DNA of 64,000 nt from an uncultured Clostridia bacterium (GTDB lineage: Bacteria; Bacillota; Clostridia; Oscillospirales; Ruminococcaceae). Location of the stretch: assembly GCA_947631995.1 (NCBI GenBank), contig CANRNT010000003.1, positions 38,216-102,215 of the forward strand. The letters run 5' to 3'. The position numbers and the translations under genes are program-made. The stretch's first letter is position 1. The number at the start of each line of letters is the position of its first letter. Below, one piece after another: positions 33,635-42,348 of this stretch. The notes under the pieces were generated by a model. It made no database searches, was not told where the DNA came from, and was given only the letters and a program-made list of their open reading frames with translations.

Positions 33635-34540
33635 TTACAGCTCTTTGTATTTCATAAGCTGCTCTACATATTTTCTTCCGTATGCCGACAGCGCGCTGCC
33701 CTTTCTTGTTATGTAGCCTATGGTGAGCGGATCTTCCTCTGTCAGTTTTATAGCAGTAAGCCCCTGCAACACCGCACCAGCTTCCGAGAGCATTCCCGAG
33801 CCTATGGAATAACCGTTCAATTCCGCTATAAGCTCCATGGTCGTTGCCCTGTCATCAGACCGTATCATTTTTTCAAAGTCATAGTCAGCCATTGCCTCCT
33901 CGGTAAGATAAAAGTTGCTGTCGTTGCTCTGGTCAAAAGAAATGCAGGGATAGTCTTTCATATCCTCAATAGAGAGCTCACTCTTTCCCGCAAAGGGGTG
34001 ATCTTTCCACACATACACATATGTATCTCTTTTCATAAGCGGAGTAAATTCAAGCTGATAGTCGCGAAACAGCTTTTTTATAAGCGCCTCGTTCGAGCCC
34101 GAAAACGAAACTATACCGACTTCGCTTTTTAGGTTTCTGACATCTTCAAGCACTTCTTTGGTCTTCGTTTCGTGGACGGAAAAGATATACTTTTCGGGTG
34201 CCATTTCCTTTATAACATCTGTAAATGCCTTTATTGCAAAGTTGTAATGCTGTGTAGATACCGAGAAACGCTCTTTATCGCAGCCCGTTGTGAGATACCG
34301 CTGCTCTAAAACCTCATACTGACCCACAGCATTTTTGGCGTAAGAAAGAAACTCCCTGCCTGCGTCGGTAAGAGAAATGCCTTTGTTTGTTCTTTCAAAA
34401 ATAAGTATGCCTATCTCTTCTTCCAGCTCATGTATGCTTGCCGACAGCGCAGGCTGCGAAACATACAATTTTGTTGATGCCTCGCGCATAGAGGAAGATG
34501 CGGCGATCTCAAGCACATATTTCAGCTGATTTATGTTCAT
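33635..34540 (-). CDS. LysR-family transcriptional regulator
   Basis: A 301-residue LysR regulator. The N-terminal helix-turn-helix is clear (LKYVLEIAASSSMREAST, LYVSQPALSASIHELEEEIG) and is followed by a type-2 periplasmic-binding-like effector domain. It faces an HD-domain/mnmA operon divergently and lies just upstream of the Cys leader peptide. CysB/CysL-type regulators sense sulfur metabolites, so a sulfur-related effector is a reasonable but unproven guess. A divergent control region of 250 bases contains repeated TATA-rich half-sites. Confidence 0.9.
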   Translation of the reverse strand: MNINQLKYVLEIAASSSMREASTKLYVSQPALSASIHELEEEIGILIFERTNKGISLTDAGREFLSYAKNAVGQYEVLEQRYLTTGCDKERFSVSTQHYNFAIKAFTDVIKEMAPEKYIFSVHETKTKEVLEDVRNLKSEVGIVSFSGSNEALIKKLFRDYQLEFTPLMKRDTYVYVWKDHPFAGKSELSIEDMKDYPCISFDQSNDSNFYLTEEAMADYDFEKMIRSDDRATTMELIAELNGYSIGSGMLSEAGAVLQGLTAIKLTEEDPLTIGYITRKGSALSAYGRKYVEQLMKYKEL

Positions 34541-34704
34541 ACTGTATCACCTCGCGATTTTGTCTACTATACCTATATGTTTAATATGCTTAGTATATCA
34601 CAAGGCTTTCGGTATGTCAAGAGAGCGGCTTATCGCCAAGAAATAAAAAATACCGATATGTAAACATCAAGCGATAGGACAAATCTATAAAAAGCAATGC
34701 ACAC

Positions 34705-34733
34705 TTGACAAACGGTCGGTATAGTGATACAAT
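34705..34733 (+). promoter_or_regulatory. Promoter of the HD-mnmA-thiF-rhodanese-ridA operon
   Basis: TTGACA (34705-34710), 17-base spacer, TACAAT (34728-34733). The upstream sequence holds a partial dyad, TTATCGC (about 34630) with GCGATAG (about 34671). ATATGTTT...TATACT motifs on both sides of the LysR/HD gap are candidate LysR sites. Confidence 0.8.
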
Positions 34734-34791
34734 TATAATCCATAGTATACTTATATGTTTTATATACTATTTTGTAAAAGGGGTAATACAT

Positions 34792-35364
34792 ATGTCAAAA
34801 GATATCACAAGATATGAAGCGTGGGAGCTGCTGTGCGAGTGGAACAAAGAGCCTTTTCACCTGCGGCACGCCGTTACGGTAGAGGGCGTTATGCGCTACT
34901 TTGCAAAAGAGCTGGGCTATGCCGATGAGGAGGACTTCTGGGGCATAGTCGGTCTGCTGCACGATCTGGATTTTGAGAAATTCCCTAGCGAGCATTGTAT
35001 CAAAGAGCAGGAGATACTGCGTGACTTCGGCGCGGAAGACAGGCTTATCCATGCGGTGGCAAGCCACGGTTATGCGCTGACGGTAGATATTGAGCCTGAG
35101 CATGAAATGGAAAAGGTGCTGTACGCGGTAGACGAGCTGACGGGGCTTATCGGCGCGGTGGCTATCATGCGGCCGTCAAAGAGCGTATCAGATCTAGAGC
35201 TGAAATCGGTAAAGAAAAAATACAAAAACGCAAACTTTGCGGCAGGCTGCTCGCGCGAGGTAATAGAACGCGGTGCGCAAATGCTCGGCTGGGAGCTTGA
35301 CGACCTGATAAGCCGCACCATTCTCGCCATGCGCAGCTGTGAGGCTGAGTATGAGCGGTTCTGA
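34792..35364 (+). CDS. HD-domain hydrolase
   Basis: A 190-residue HD-superfamily protein. Metal ligands are seen as HLRHAVTVEG, GLLHDLDFEKFP and AVASHGYAL, followed by VLYAVDELTGLIGAVA, typical of small HD phosphohydrolases annotated as hydrolases or HDIG proteins. Substrate unknown. ATG 34792 follows AAAAGGGG. It is first in an operon with mnmA, a ThiF-like gene, a rhodanese and ridA, and is controlled divergently from the LysR gene. Confidence 0.85.
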   Translation: MSKDITRYEAWELLCEWNKEPFHLRHAVTVEGVMRYFAKELGYADEEDFWGIVGLLHDLDFEKFPSEHCIKEQEILRDFGAEDRLIHAVASHGYALTVDIEPEHEMEKVLYAVDELTGLIGAVAIMRPSKSVSDLELKSVKKKYKNANFAAGCSREVIERGAQMLGWELDDLISRTILAMRSCEAEYERF

Positions 35365-35385
35365 CCTATAAGGAGAAGCGGCAAA

Positions 35386-36459
35386 ATGTGCAAAAAAGCA
35401 ATAGTTGCGATGAGCGGCGGTGTGGATTCCAGCGTTGCGGCGTTTTTGATGAAAGAGCGCGGCTTTGAATGTATCGGTGCGACGATGAAGCTGTATCACA
35501 ATGAAGATATCGGGCAGCCGCAGGGGCACACCTGCTGTTCGCTGGAAGATGTTGAGGACGCAAGAAGCGTTGCATATTCCATAGGCATTCCCTACTATGT
35601 TTTTAATTTCTCGGATAAGTTTCGTGAAAAGGTAATGGATCGCTTTGTTTACGCATATGAAAACGGCGCTACTCCAAATCCGTGCATTGACTGCAACCGT
35701 TTTCTGAAGTTTGATAAGCTGTATCTTCGGGCAAAGGAGCTTGGCTGTGACTATGTGGCAACGGGGCATTATGCGCGTATTGAAAAAGACAGAACCAGCG
35801 GCAGATATCTTCTCAAAAAGGCTATTGACAGTACAAAAGACCAAAGCTATGTGCTGTATTCCATGACGCAGGAGCAGTTGGCTCACACCCTGTTTCCGCT
35901 TGGCGAGTACCCAAAAGCGCAGGTGCGTGAAATAGCTGCGCGGCAGGGTTTTCAGAATGCCAAAAAGCACGACAGTCAGGACATATGTTTTGTACCTGAC
36001 GGCAGATACGCTGAGTTTATCGAGGGTTACACGGGCAAGCTATATCCGCAGGGTGATCTTCTGGACGAGCGCGGCAATGTTATAGGGCGGCACGACGGCA
36101 TAATACGCTATACAATAGGTCAGCGAAAAGGGCTCGGGATATCGGCGGCTGCTCCGCTGTACGTCACAAAAATTGATCCGCAAAACAACACCGTAACTCT
36201 TGGGCGAAGCGAGGCACTATATTCACGCTCGCTTACCGCGGCAGATCTGAATCTGATAGCAGTAGATAAAATAGAACGCCCCCTGCGTGTGAAAGCAAAG
36301 ATACGTTACCGCCAAAGCGAGCAATGGGCGACCGTAGTGCAGACAGATACGGACAAGGCAGAAGTTGTGTTCGACGAGCCGCAGAGGGCTGTCACAAAGG
36401 GACAGGCTGTGGTTTTCTATGACGGTGACGTGGTGGTCGGCGGCGGTACGATACAATAA
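35386..36459 (+). CDS. mnmA: tRNA-specific 2-thiouridylase MnmA
   Basis: ATP-dependent thiolation of U34 in tRNA-Lys, -Glu and -Gln, using sulfur relayed from a cysteine desulfurase. The 357 residues contain the PP-loop AMSGGVDSSVAAFLMKERG, the first catalytic Cys in ATPNPCIDCNRFLKF, the second in KKHDSQDICFVPDG and the C-terminal barrel (YTIGQRKGLGI, PLYVTKID). It is the second gene of the operon, 21 bases after the HD gene. The downstream rhodanese and ThiF-like proteins could supply sulfur, an arrangement I have not seen for housekeeping mnmA, so a second mnmA elsewhere in the genome is possible. Confidence 0.95.
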   Translation: MCKKAIVAMSGGVDSSVAAFLMKERGFECIGATMKLYHNEDIGQPQGHTCCSLEDVEDARSVAYSIGIPYYVFNFSDKFREKVMDRFVYAYENGATPNPCIDCNRFLKFDKLYLRAKELGCDYVATGHYARIEKDRTSGRYLLKKAIDSTKDQSYVLYSMTQEQLAHTLFPLGEYPKAQVREIAARQGFQNAKKHDSQDICFVPDGRYAEFIEGYTGKLYPQGDLLDERGNVIGRHDGIIRYTIGQRKGLGISAAAPLYVTKIDPQNNTVTLGRSEALYSRSLTAADLNLIAVDKIERPLRVKAKIRYRQSEQWATVVQTDTDKAEVVFDEPQRAVTKGQAVVFYDGDVVVGGGTIQ

Positions 36460-36471
36460 AGAGGTGAAAAT

Positions 36472-37302
36472 ATGGCGTTTTCAAAAGAGCAGGCACAGCG
36501 TTATGCACGCCATTTCGTACTGAAAGAGATAGGTGTGGCAGGTCAGGAGCGGCTTTTGCAGTCGCGCGTTCTGGTCATAGGCGCAGGCGCTTTGGGTTCG
36601 GGCGCGCTTATGTATTTAGCCGCGGCTGGCATAGGCGTGATAGGCATTTGCGACGGTGACAGAGTGGAGCTTTCAAATTTAAGCAGGCAGATCATACACA
36701 GGCAGTCGGACATAGGCGCACTAAAGACCGAGTCGGCAAAAAGGGCGCTGGTTGGGCTTAATTCCGACATAACTATACAGCTTATTTCAGAGAGGGTAAC
36801 GCCCGATAATATTGAGGCGGTCATCTCGCCATATGATTTTATTTTAGACTGCACAGACCGCTTTGAGACAAAGTTTCTCATAAACGACGCCTGCGTGCTT
36901 ATGGAAAAGCCGTACTCTCATGCAGGCGCGGTGCGCTTTGAGGGGCAGGCTATGACATATGTTCCGGGGCGAGGCGGCTGCCTGAGATGTGTGCTGGGCG
37001 GAGTACCCGAAAATGCGGCTTCCTGTGCCGAGGCAGGCGTTCTCGGTGCTATACCGGGTATTTTGGGCTGTATTCAGGCGACGGAGGCTATAAAATATCT
37101 GCTGGGAACAGGCGAGCTGCTGACAGGCAGGGTACTGCACATTGACGGTCTTACCATGCGTACACAGGTTATAAACACAGGTGCGGCTGACGAAAACTGC
37201 CCTGTTTGCGGTAAAGAGAGAACTTCTTTTTCACTATTACAGCACCGCGGCGAATACGAACCGAAAGGCTGCGGCAGTCAGGGGAGCGATCTGCATTTAT
37301 GA
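36472..37302 (+). CDS. ThiF/MoeB/HesA-family adenylyltransferase
   Basis: E1-like enzyme that adenylates the C-terminus of a sulfur-carrier protein, 276 residues. The nucleotide site VLVIGAGALGSGALMYLAAA, the block RVELSNLSRQIIHR, DFILDCTDRFETKFLIND and the zinc pairs CLRC and CPVC are present. No ThiS or MoaD partner is in the window. The gene end overlaps the rhodanese gene by four bases, suggesting that the two work together as in MoeZ-type E1-rhodanese systems. Confidence 0.9.
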   Translation: MAFSKEQAQRYARHFVLKEIGVAGQERLLQSRVLVIGAGALGSGALMYLAAAGIGVIGICDGDRVELSNLSRQIIHRQSDIGALKTESAKRALVGLNSDITIQLISERVTPDNIEAVISPYDFILDCTDRFETKFLINDACVLMEKPYSHAGAVRFEGQAMTYVPGRGGCLRCVLGGVPENAASCAEAGVLGAIPGILGCIQATEAIKYLLGTGELLTGRVLHIDGLTMRTQVINTGAADENCPVCGKERTSFSLLQHRGEYEPKGCGSQGSDLHL

Positions 37303-37604
37303 TGTGTGAAATAAACATTTGTGATTATCTAAAAGAGCGGCATGGCGGTGACATTCTTGTAGATCTTCGCAGCGAGGTAATGTATTCTTTCGGGACTATA
37401 TCGGGAGCGGTCAACATTCCCGTAGAACGCATAGAAAAGCTTTACGAGCTGCCAAAGGATAAAACGATATGCCTTTTCTGTCAGGTTGGCGAGATAAGCG
37501 GTCAGTTTGCGCGGCTGCTTTCCGACGCAGGATATGATACCTGCGATCTGTCGGGCGGCTACCGTGAATACTTAAAAGAAAAATTAAAGGAGGAAAACTT
37601 ATGA
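37299..37604 (+). CDS. Rhodanese-like sulfurtransferase
   Basis: A single rhodanese domain of 101 residues. The active-site loop CLFCQVGEISGQFA carries the persulfide-forming cysteine, preceded by SGAVNIPVERI and followed by YDTCDLSGGYREY. It is translationally coupled to the ThiF-like gene (ATGA overlap) and overlaps ridA by four bases. It is expected to donate sulfur to the ThiF-like enzyme's carrier or to MnmA. Confidence 0.9.
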   Translation: MMCEINICDYLKERHGGDILVDLRSEVMYSFGTISGAVNIPVERIEKLYELPKDKTICLFCQVGEISGQFARLLSDAGYDTCDLSGGYREYLKEKLKEENL

Positions 37605-37972
37605 AAATCATTGAAACGAAAAATGCACCTGCGGCGATAGGCCCGTACTCACAAGGAGTTTTGGCGGGTGATCTTGTGTACACCTCGGGGCAGATACCCC
37701 TTGTGCCCGAAAGCGGCATTTTGGCTGACGGCGGAATCGAGGAGCAGACAAAGCAGGCAATACAAAATTTGTCCGCAGTTTTAGAGGGTGCAGGCAGCGG
37801 CCTTGAAAAGGTCATCAAGACGACTTGTTTTCTGCAAAGCATGGGCGATTTTGCCGCCTTTAACGCTGTATATGAAAAGTATTTTACTAGCAGACCTGCA
37901 AGAAGCTGTGTTGAGGTCTCCGCCCTGCCAAAAGGCGCGCTGGTGGAGATAGAAGCTATAGCTGAGCGGTAG
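37601..37972 (+). CDS. ridA: RidA-family enamine/imine deaminase
   Basis: A 123-residue trimeric RidA protein that hydrolyses reactive enamines such as 2-aminoacrylate, formed when PLP enzymes act on serine or cysteine. Signatures are AAIGPYSQGV, YTSGQIPLVP, VIKTTCFLQSMGDFAAFN, the catalytic Arg in RPARSCVEVSALPKGALVEIEAIA. Its presence at the end of a sulfur-transfer operon fits detoxification of aminoacrylate from cysteine desulfhydration. Confidence 0.95.
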   Translation: MKIIETKNAPAAIGPYSQGVLAGDLVYTSGQIPLVPESGILADGGIEEQTKQAIQNLSAVLEGAGSGLEKVIKTTCFLQSMGDFAAFNAVYEKYFTSRPARSCVEVSALPKGALVEIEAIAER

Positions 37973-38040
37973 AAAAATCGCCGCAAAATATAAGACCCGA
38001 AAGGTATGACCTTCCGGGTGGAATGATGACATATTTCGAT

Positions 38041-38086
38041 GATCCCTCAGATACGGCGCGCAAAGCGGCGGTCGGGGGATCTTTTT
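38041..38086 (+). terminator. Intrinsic terminator after ridA
   Basis: GATCCC...GGGATC stem enclosing a GC-rich inner hairpin, followed by TTTTT. A weaker stem precedes it at 37993-38020. Confidence 0.75.
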
Positions 38087-38096
38087 ATGATTTGAC

Positions 38097-39233
38097 TCAG
38101 CTGTATTTTATATCCCAGAGGCGCGGGGTGAAGCCGATATAGCTCTTGCCGGGGTTTACCTGCATGATATTGCCCTCCGTATCTGTGATGACGATATCTG
38201 CGAACTCGTCCGCCTTTGACCACTTTATCGGAACGATAGTCCCCTGCGACAGATAGTAGCCGTCGCCGCCGTGCCAGTCAAGAGATATGAGATGATTATT
38301 CGGGTTTATTACCTCCGTTGAAGTACCCAGAGCGAACACGTTCTCAAACGAGAGCTGCTTGTTTTCGGCGACGTCCATGTGCGGAGAACCGTTATGGTTC
38401 TTATAGTACACGCCCTCCTCCTCGTTGTAGAAAAACTCGCTGAAATATTCGGACGAGAACGGAACATCACAGTATGTGCATACGGTATCGGAAAGCTTTT
38501 GCGGCTCTTCGGCAAAGCTGAACACGGGCTTGTTCTTATCGTCCTTGATCTGCTTGCGTATGCCTGCGCCGTCTATCGCGCTCTCCGCAAGAGGGCCTTT
38601 GAAATAGCCCGTATGCTCATAAGCATAATACTGCATGCGCTCCTGATCCCTGTCAAAAACATAAGAGTTGCTGTATCCGTCCAGCCTGTCAACTCCCAGA
38701 TCCTCCAGCGTCTGGCGGGCGACGGTCTCGTCCTTTCCCCAATGTACATACACAGCGTCGAAGCTCTGCGCTATTATGGGGAAATAGTAACGGCAGCTCC
38801 TTATCGAGCATACGTTCGGTATCTTTGTCATGTCGCCGTAAACAGCCATGAGCCTTGTTATCGTACCCTCAACGGGACATTCTATTATCATATCAGCCGC
38901 CGCAATGCCGTACTGAGGCAGAGAGAACGTGATGTTATTGACCATTACCGCAACGGGTCTCTTCCCTACCGCTTCCGCCGACAGGTCGTACACTCCCGTA
39001 AGGTTATTGAACTCTCCGACGGGCTGCGGTATCTTGGGCTCTGTCACCTCCGTCGTTGTCGTGGTTTTTTTCGTAGTTACGGTCGGCGTCGTTGTTACCT
39101 CGGTGACCTGCGTTTCGCTTACGGCGGCTTCCGCCTGCGAGGACACTCCTTTTCCGCCGCAGGAAGCAAGAGCCGCCGCGGACATAATAATGGCAAGTAT
39201 AAGCTTTAGCTTGGAAATTCGCACTTTTTGCAT
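38097..39233 (-). CDS. DUF3048 (YerB-like) lipoprotein
   Basis: A 378-residue exported lipoprotein with lipobox LASC at about residue 24, a Thr/Val-rich linker (TTTPTVTTKKTTTTTEV) and two DUF3048 regions: RPVAVMVNNITFSLPQYGI ... TRLMAVYGD ... SIRSCRYYFPIIAQ, and a C-terminal half with NKPVFSFAE, SLDWHGGDGYYLSQG and GKSYIGFTPR. The family's function is not established. It is the intact relative of the third segment of the fusion at 29764-31482. A perfect hairpin (39244-39262) separates AGGAG from the start region, so ATG 39233 is preferred over GTG 39242. Confidence 0.85.
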   Translation of the reverse strand: MQKVRISKLKLILAIIMSAAALASCGGKGVSSQAEAAVSETQVTEVTTTPTVTTKKTTTTTEVTEPKIPQPVGEFNNLTGVYDLSAEAVGKRPVAVMVNNITFSLPQYGIAAADMIIECPVEGTITRLMAVYGDMTKIPNVCSIRSCRYYFPIIAQSFDAVYVHWGKDETVARQTLEDLGVDRLDGYSNSYVFDRDQERMQYYAYEHTGYFKGPLAESAIDGAGIRKQIKDDKNKPVFSFAEEPQKLSDTVCTYCDVPFSSEYFSEFFYNEEEGVYYKNHNGSPHMDVAENKQLSFENVFALGTSTEVINPNNHLISLDWHGGDGYYLSQGTIVPIKWSKADEFADIVITDTEGNIMQVNPGKSYIGFTPRLWDIKYS

Positions 39234-39243
39234 TTTTATCACT

Positions 39244-39262
39244 ATGCCTGATTTACAGGCAT
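39244..39262 (-). repeat. Hairpin between Shine-Dalgarno and start of the DUF3048 gene
   Basis: Perfect 7-bp stem ATGCCTG / CAGGCAT with a 5-base loop between AGGAG and the start. On the minus strand it also encodes a minimal frame MPVNQA directly behind the ribosome site. The stem is identical to the one at 62334-62352. Confidence 0.65.
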
Positions 39263-39569
39263 TTCTCCTTTCGATATTCAGATATTAACAAAATAATATA
39301 GCCGCTTTATGATTATAACGCTTTTCCCGAAATTTGTCAAAGCGTGCCGAACAACGCAATAAAAGCGATTATTCGGGACTATGTAATATTTCAGGCTTGC
39401 TATGCCTGAAATTTTCACACGAAATTTCGGCTTATATAACATTTTAGGACTATGAAATTTCAGCAAATTGTACAAATAATACTTTTGGCGGCTCAAAAAA
39501 TGTTCTTCAACTTTACAAACAACGGCAAATGTGCTAAAATAAAAGAGAATACGATTGAAAGGGGGGCAC

Positions 39570-39584
39570 GCTTGCTGTGCAAGC
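39570..39584 (+). repeat. Hairpin between Shine-Dalgarno and start of the EAL gene
   Basis: GCTTG, loop CTGTG, CAAGC between AAAGGGGGG (39558-39566) and ATG 39591. Confidence 0.6.
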
Positions 39585-39590
39585 ACGGTC

Positions 39591-42281
39591 ATGGATAATA
39601 AAAATGATACTGTGATATCGGACAGACCCGCAAGCGGTTCTGTTTCAGGCTCTTCTTTTTACGCAGATAAGCTCAATTGGCTTCCCGATATAAAGACCGT
39701 TTTTGAGACCGCTTCAAGACGGTTCAGCGAAAACAAGGCGATGAACCATGCCCTCATACTTATAGATATCGGCGGGCTTACTATCCCCAGCGACGGTGAA
39801 ATGCCCGATAATATGAGCTTTCATGAGATAATGGGCGATGTGTTCTCATCTATTGCAAAGCTGGTGATCGGCGCGTGCGGAAAACATGACCTCGTCGGCA
39901 TGGCTGGTGTTGACCGATTTGCAGTCATAACAAGCGGCTTCGCAAACAGAGTTGAGCTTGAAAAGCTCATATCAAAAATAATATACAGGATAAGAGTAGC
40001 GGATTTCGCAGAGGGTATAAGACCTACTGCGGAGGCAGGCGCTGCGATACTTGAAAACAACTCTCTTTCCGCGCCCGAACTTTTCAAGGCGGCGGAGCTT
40101 GCCCTTTTCAAGGTCAAGGAAAATGCAGACGACGACTACGCCATCTATGAGCATATACCCGAAGAGCAGATAGACCGCGCCGACCTTTCGGACAACATAT
40201 GCCGCATACAAAAGGTAATGAATTATGCGTTTGGCAAGTTTTCCTCGGAGGAGGAGACGGGCGCTGCGGTCAAGGACGTGTTGGCGAAGATAGGCGAAAT
40301 ATATGAGCTTGACAGGATATACGTCGTAACGACAAGCTCTTTGTTCAGCGGCGTTATACAATGGAACAGCCGCGATACTCTGCCCGTCACTCAGGCGCAG
40401 TGCAACGAGCTTTTTACCGACGAAGCCGTAAAGTGTTACAGCCGCGGCGAATGCTACACCAGACAGGGTGGGATATCGGCAGGCCTTTTCCAAGGCTTTG
40501 CGCTGGTAGGAGCGGTTTGCTTTGAGCGCAGGGACGGGGATATCTCGCAGGAAGGCTCGCTCATGTCCGAGATAAACACCATTGCCAAAATGCTTTCGGT
40601 ATATCAGGTAACGCTGCTGAGAAGGCTTTCGGCGGAGGACGAGCTGCTTTATTCAAGAGCCGCGCTGGAGGAGAACCGTACAGCCTGCTATTCGGTGGAC
40701 GCAGACAGTTACAGGGTCGTATATCACAACTCGTATGCGGAAAAAATACTGCCATGGATAAAGCTCGGTGAAAAATGTGCCGAGCCTATCATAGAGATAC
40801 TCGAAAGAATAAAGAGCGGCGACGAAAAAGGCTGTGACAGCAGAGGCGTTTTCCACTTTGACACGTTTGAAAAGCATTTGCAGAAATGGCTCTCTACCGC
40901 GATAGTCTGCACAAGAAGATACGGCGGAGAATACGCTTTTCTGATATGCTCTACGGATATTTCGGAGCTTATGGACAACGCTAAGACCAAGGATAAGCTG
41001 ACAGGTCTGCTGACATACGAGGGATTTGAGATAGAAGCGGAAAAAGCCGTCAACGGCTCCGATGACAAATTCTGTCTTGCGCTGTTCAAGATATTCAATT
41101 TCAGAAACATCAACGACGAGTTCGGCTATGAGATAGGCGACGAGATACTGAAAGAGACCTCCGACAAGCTTATGCTCATTATGGGCGAGAACGAAAGAGC
41201 TGCAAGGTCGTCGGGAGCAAGCTTTGTAGCTTTGCTGAAGCTCACGGATATAAAGATACTTAAAGCCAAGCTGGAATATCTTTTCAAGGTCGTTGAGGAC
41301 GACATGATAAGAAAATATCCGTTAATATCATTTGCATTTATGTGCGGCATATACCCGATAGAAAAAGAGGACTACAAGCTCTCTGCCGCTATGGATAAGG
41401 CGAACGCTGTTATCAAGAACCTCAAAAAGGGCAGGTATCTGATGAACAACGCCGTTGAGGTATACGACTTTGAGCTGAACAAGTCTCTTGAGGTGCGCAA
41501 GCAGATAGAGAGCGAAATGGTCAATGCGCTGAGAAACAACGAGTTTGAAACGGTCTACCAGCCAAAGGTAGATCTCAGGACGGGTCTTGTATACGGCGCG
41601 GAGGCTCTCATTCGCTGGAACAAGCCCGACGGAACTGTCATGCAGCCGGGTACGTTCGTTCCGATATTCGAGGACAACGAGTTCGTTCTGGAAATGGATC
41701 ACTGGGTATACAGAAGAGTATTTTCCAATATGCGCCAATGGACGGAGGAAAATATCGATCTGCCTGTTATCTCGGTCAACGTTTCAAGACTGCACCTGCG
41801 CGATCCAAAGTTCCCCGAAAAGTTTGAGCGTATCGTTGATAATTACGGCATACCGCACAGCAACGTCGAGGTGGAAATGACCGAAAGCACGTTCGTCAAG
41901 AATTATGACAGACTGGTTGGCATACTTAACGATATACGCTCGCGCGGCTTCAAGATATCCGTTGACGACTTCGGCACGGGATATTCTACGCTCAATCTTA
42001 TCAGCGTGCTGCCTGTTGACGTTTTAAAGCTCGACGGAAACTTCTTTATGAAAAATCAGCTTACAGACAAGAACAGAAAGGTCATAGAATCGATACTCAT
42101 GCTCGCCAAAAAGCTGGGACTTTCGGTAATATCCGAGGGCGTAGAAACGGACGAACAGGTGGCTTTCCTTAAAGAGAACGACTGCGACGCGGTGCAGGGT
42201 TACTACTATTACAAGCCGATGAGCGAAACTGCGTTCAGAGAGCTGCTGATAAAACAGCAAAAAAGCACGGCGGCCGAGTAA
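39591..42281 (+). CDS. Multidomain GGDEF-like/EAL protein, probable c-di-GMP phosphodiesterase
   Basis: A soluble protein of 896 residues. Order: a GGDEF-like domain (about residues 35-190, with AGVDRF at the active-site loop), a GAF-like region (about 215-345), a PAS-like region (about 350-450), a second GGDEF-like domain (about 470-620, with RSSGASFVAL where GGDEF should be) and an EAL domain (about 640-885). Both GGDEF sites are degenerate. The EAL site is intact: AEALIRWNKP, NVS, VEMTEST, VDDFGTGYSTLN, LKLDG and SEGVET. It therefore should degrade c-di-GMP, perhaps with GTP or another ligand sensed by the degenerate domains. No membrane segment is seen. Confidence 0.92.
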   Translation: MDNKNDTVISDRPASGSVSGSSFYADKLNWLPDIKTVFETASRRFSENKAMNHALILIDIGGLTIPSDGEMPDNMSFHEIMGDVFSSIAKLVIGACGKHDLVGMAGVDRFAVITSGFANRVELEKLISKIIYRIRVADFAEGIRPTAEAGAAILENNSLSAPELFKAAELALFKVKENADDDYAIYEHIPEEQIDRADLSDNICRIQKVMNYAFGKFSSEEETGAAVKDVLAKIGEIYELDRIYVVTTSSLFSGVIQWNSRDTLPVTQAQCNELFTDEAVKCYSRGECYTRQGGISAGLFQGFALVGAVCFERRDGDISQEGSLMSEINTIAKMLSVYQVTLLRRLSAEDELLYSRAALEENRTACYSVDADSYRVVYHNSYAEKILPWIKLGEKCAEPIIEILERIKSGDEKGCDSRGVFHFDTFEKHLQKWLSTAIVCTRRYGGEYAFLICSTDISELMDNAKTKDKLTGLLTYEGFEIEAEKAVNGSDDKFCLALFKIFNFRNINDEFGYEIGDEILKETSDKLMLIMGENERAARSSGASFVALLKLTDIKILKAKLEYLFKVVEDDMIRKYPLISFAFMCGIYPIEKEDYKLSAAMDKANAVIKNLKKGRYLMNNAVEVYDFELNKSLEVRKQIESEMVNALRNNEFETVYQPKVDLRTGLVYGAEALIRWNKPDGTVMQPGTFVPIFEDNEFVLEMDHWVYRRVFSNMRQWTEENIDLPVISVNVSRLHLRDPKFPEKFERIVDNYGIPHSNVEVEMTESTFVKNYDRLVGILNDIRSRGFKISVDDFGTGYSTLNLISVLPVDVLKLDGNFFMKNQLTDKNRKVIESILMLAKKLGLSVISEGVETDEQVAFLKENDCDAVQGYYYYKPMSETAFRELLIKQQKSTAAE

Positions 42282-42348
42282 ACGGCACACCGCGCAGACG
42301 GCAAGGCGGCGCAATGCAGGATAATAATGTTTAAGAGGTAATTTCAAC

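Larger units (their letters stand above)
39234..39590. other. Divergent intergenic region with hairpins
   Basis: No gene is seen in this 357-base gap. It contains the two pre-start hairpins listed separately and a CAGGC...GCCTG palindrome near 39391-39410 flanked by GAAATTTC and ATTTTC repeats. The promoters for the two divergent genes should lie here, but no clean consensus pair was found. Confidence 0.5.
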
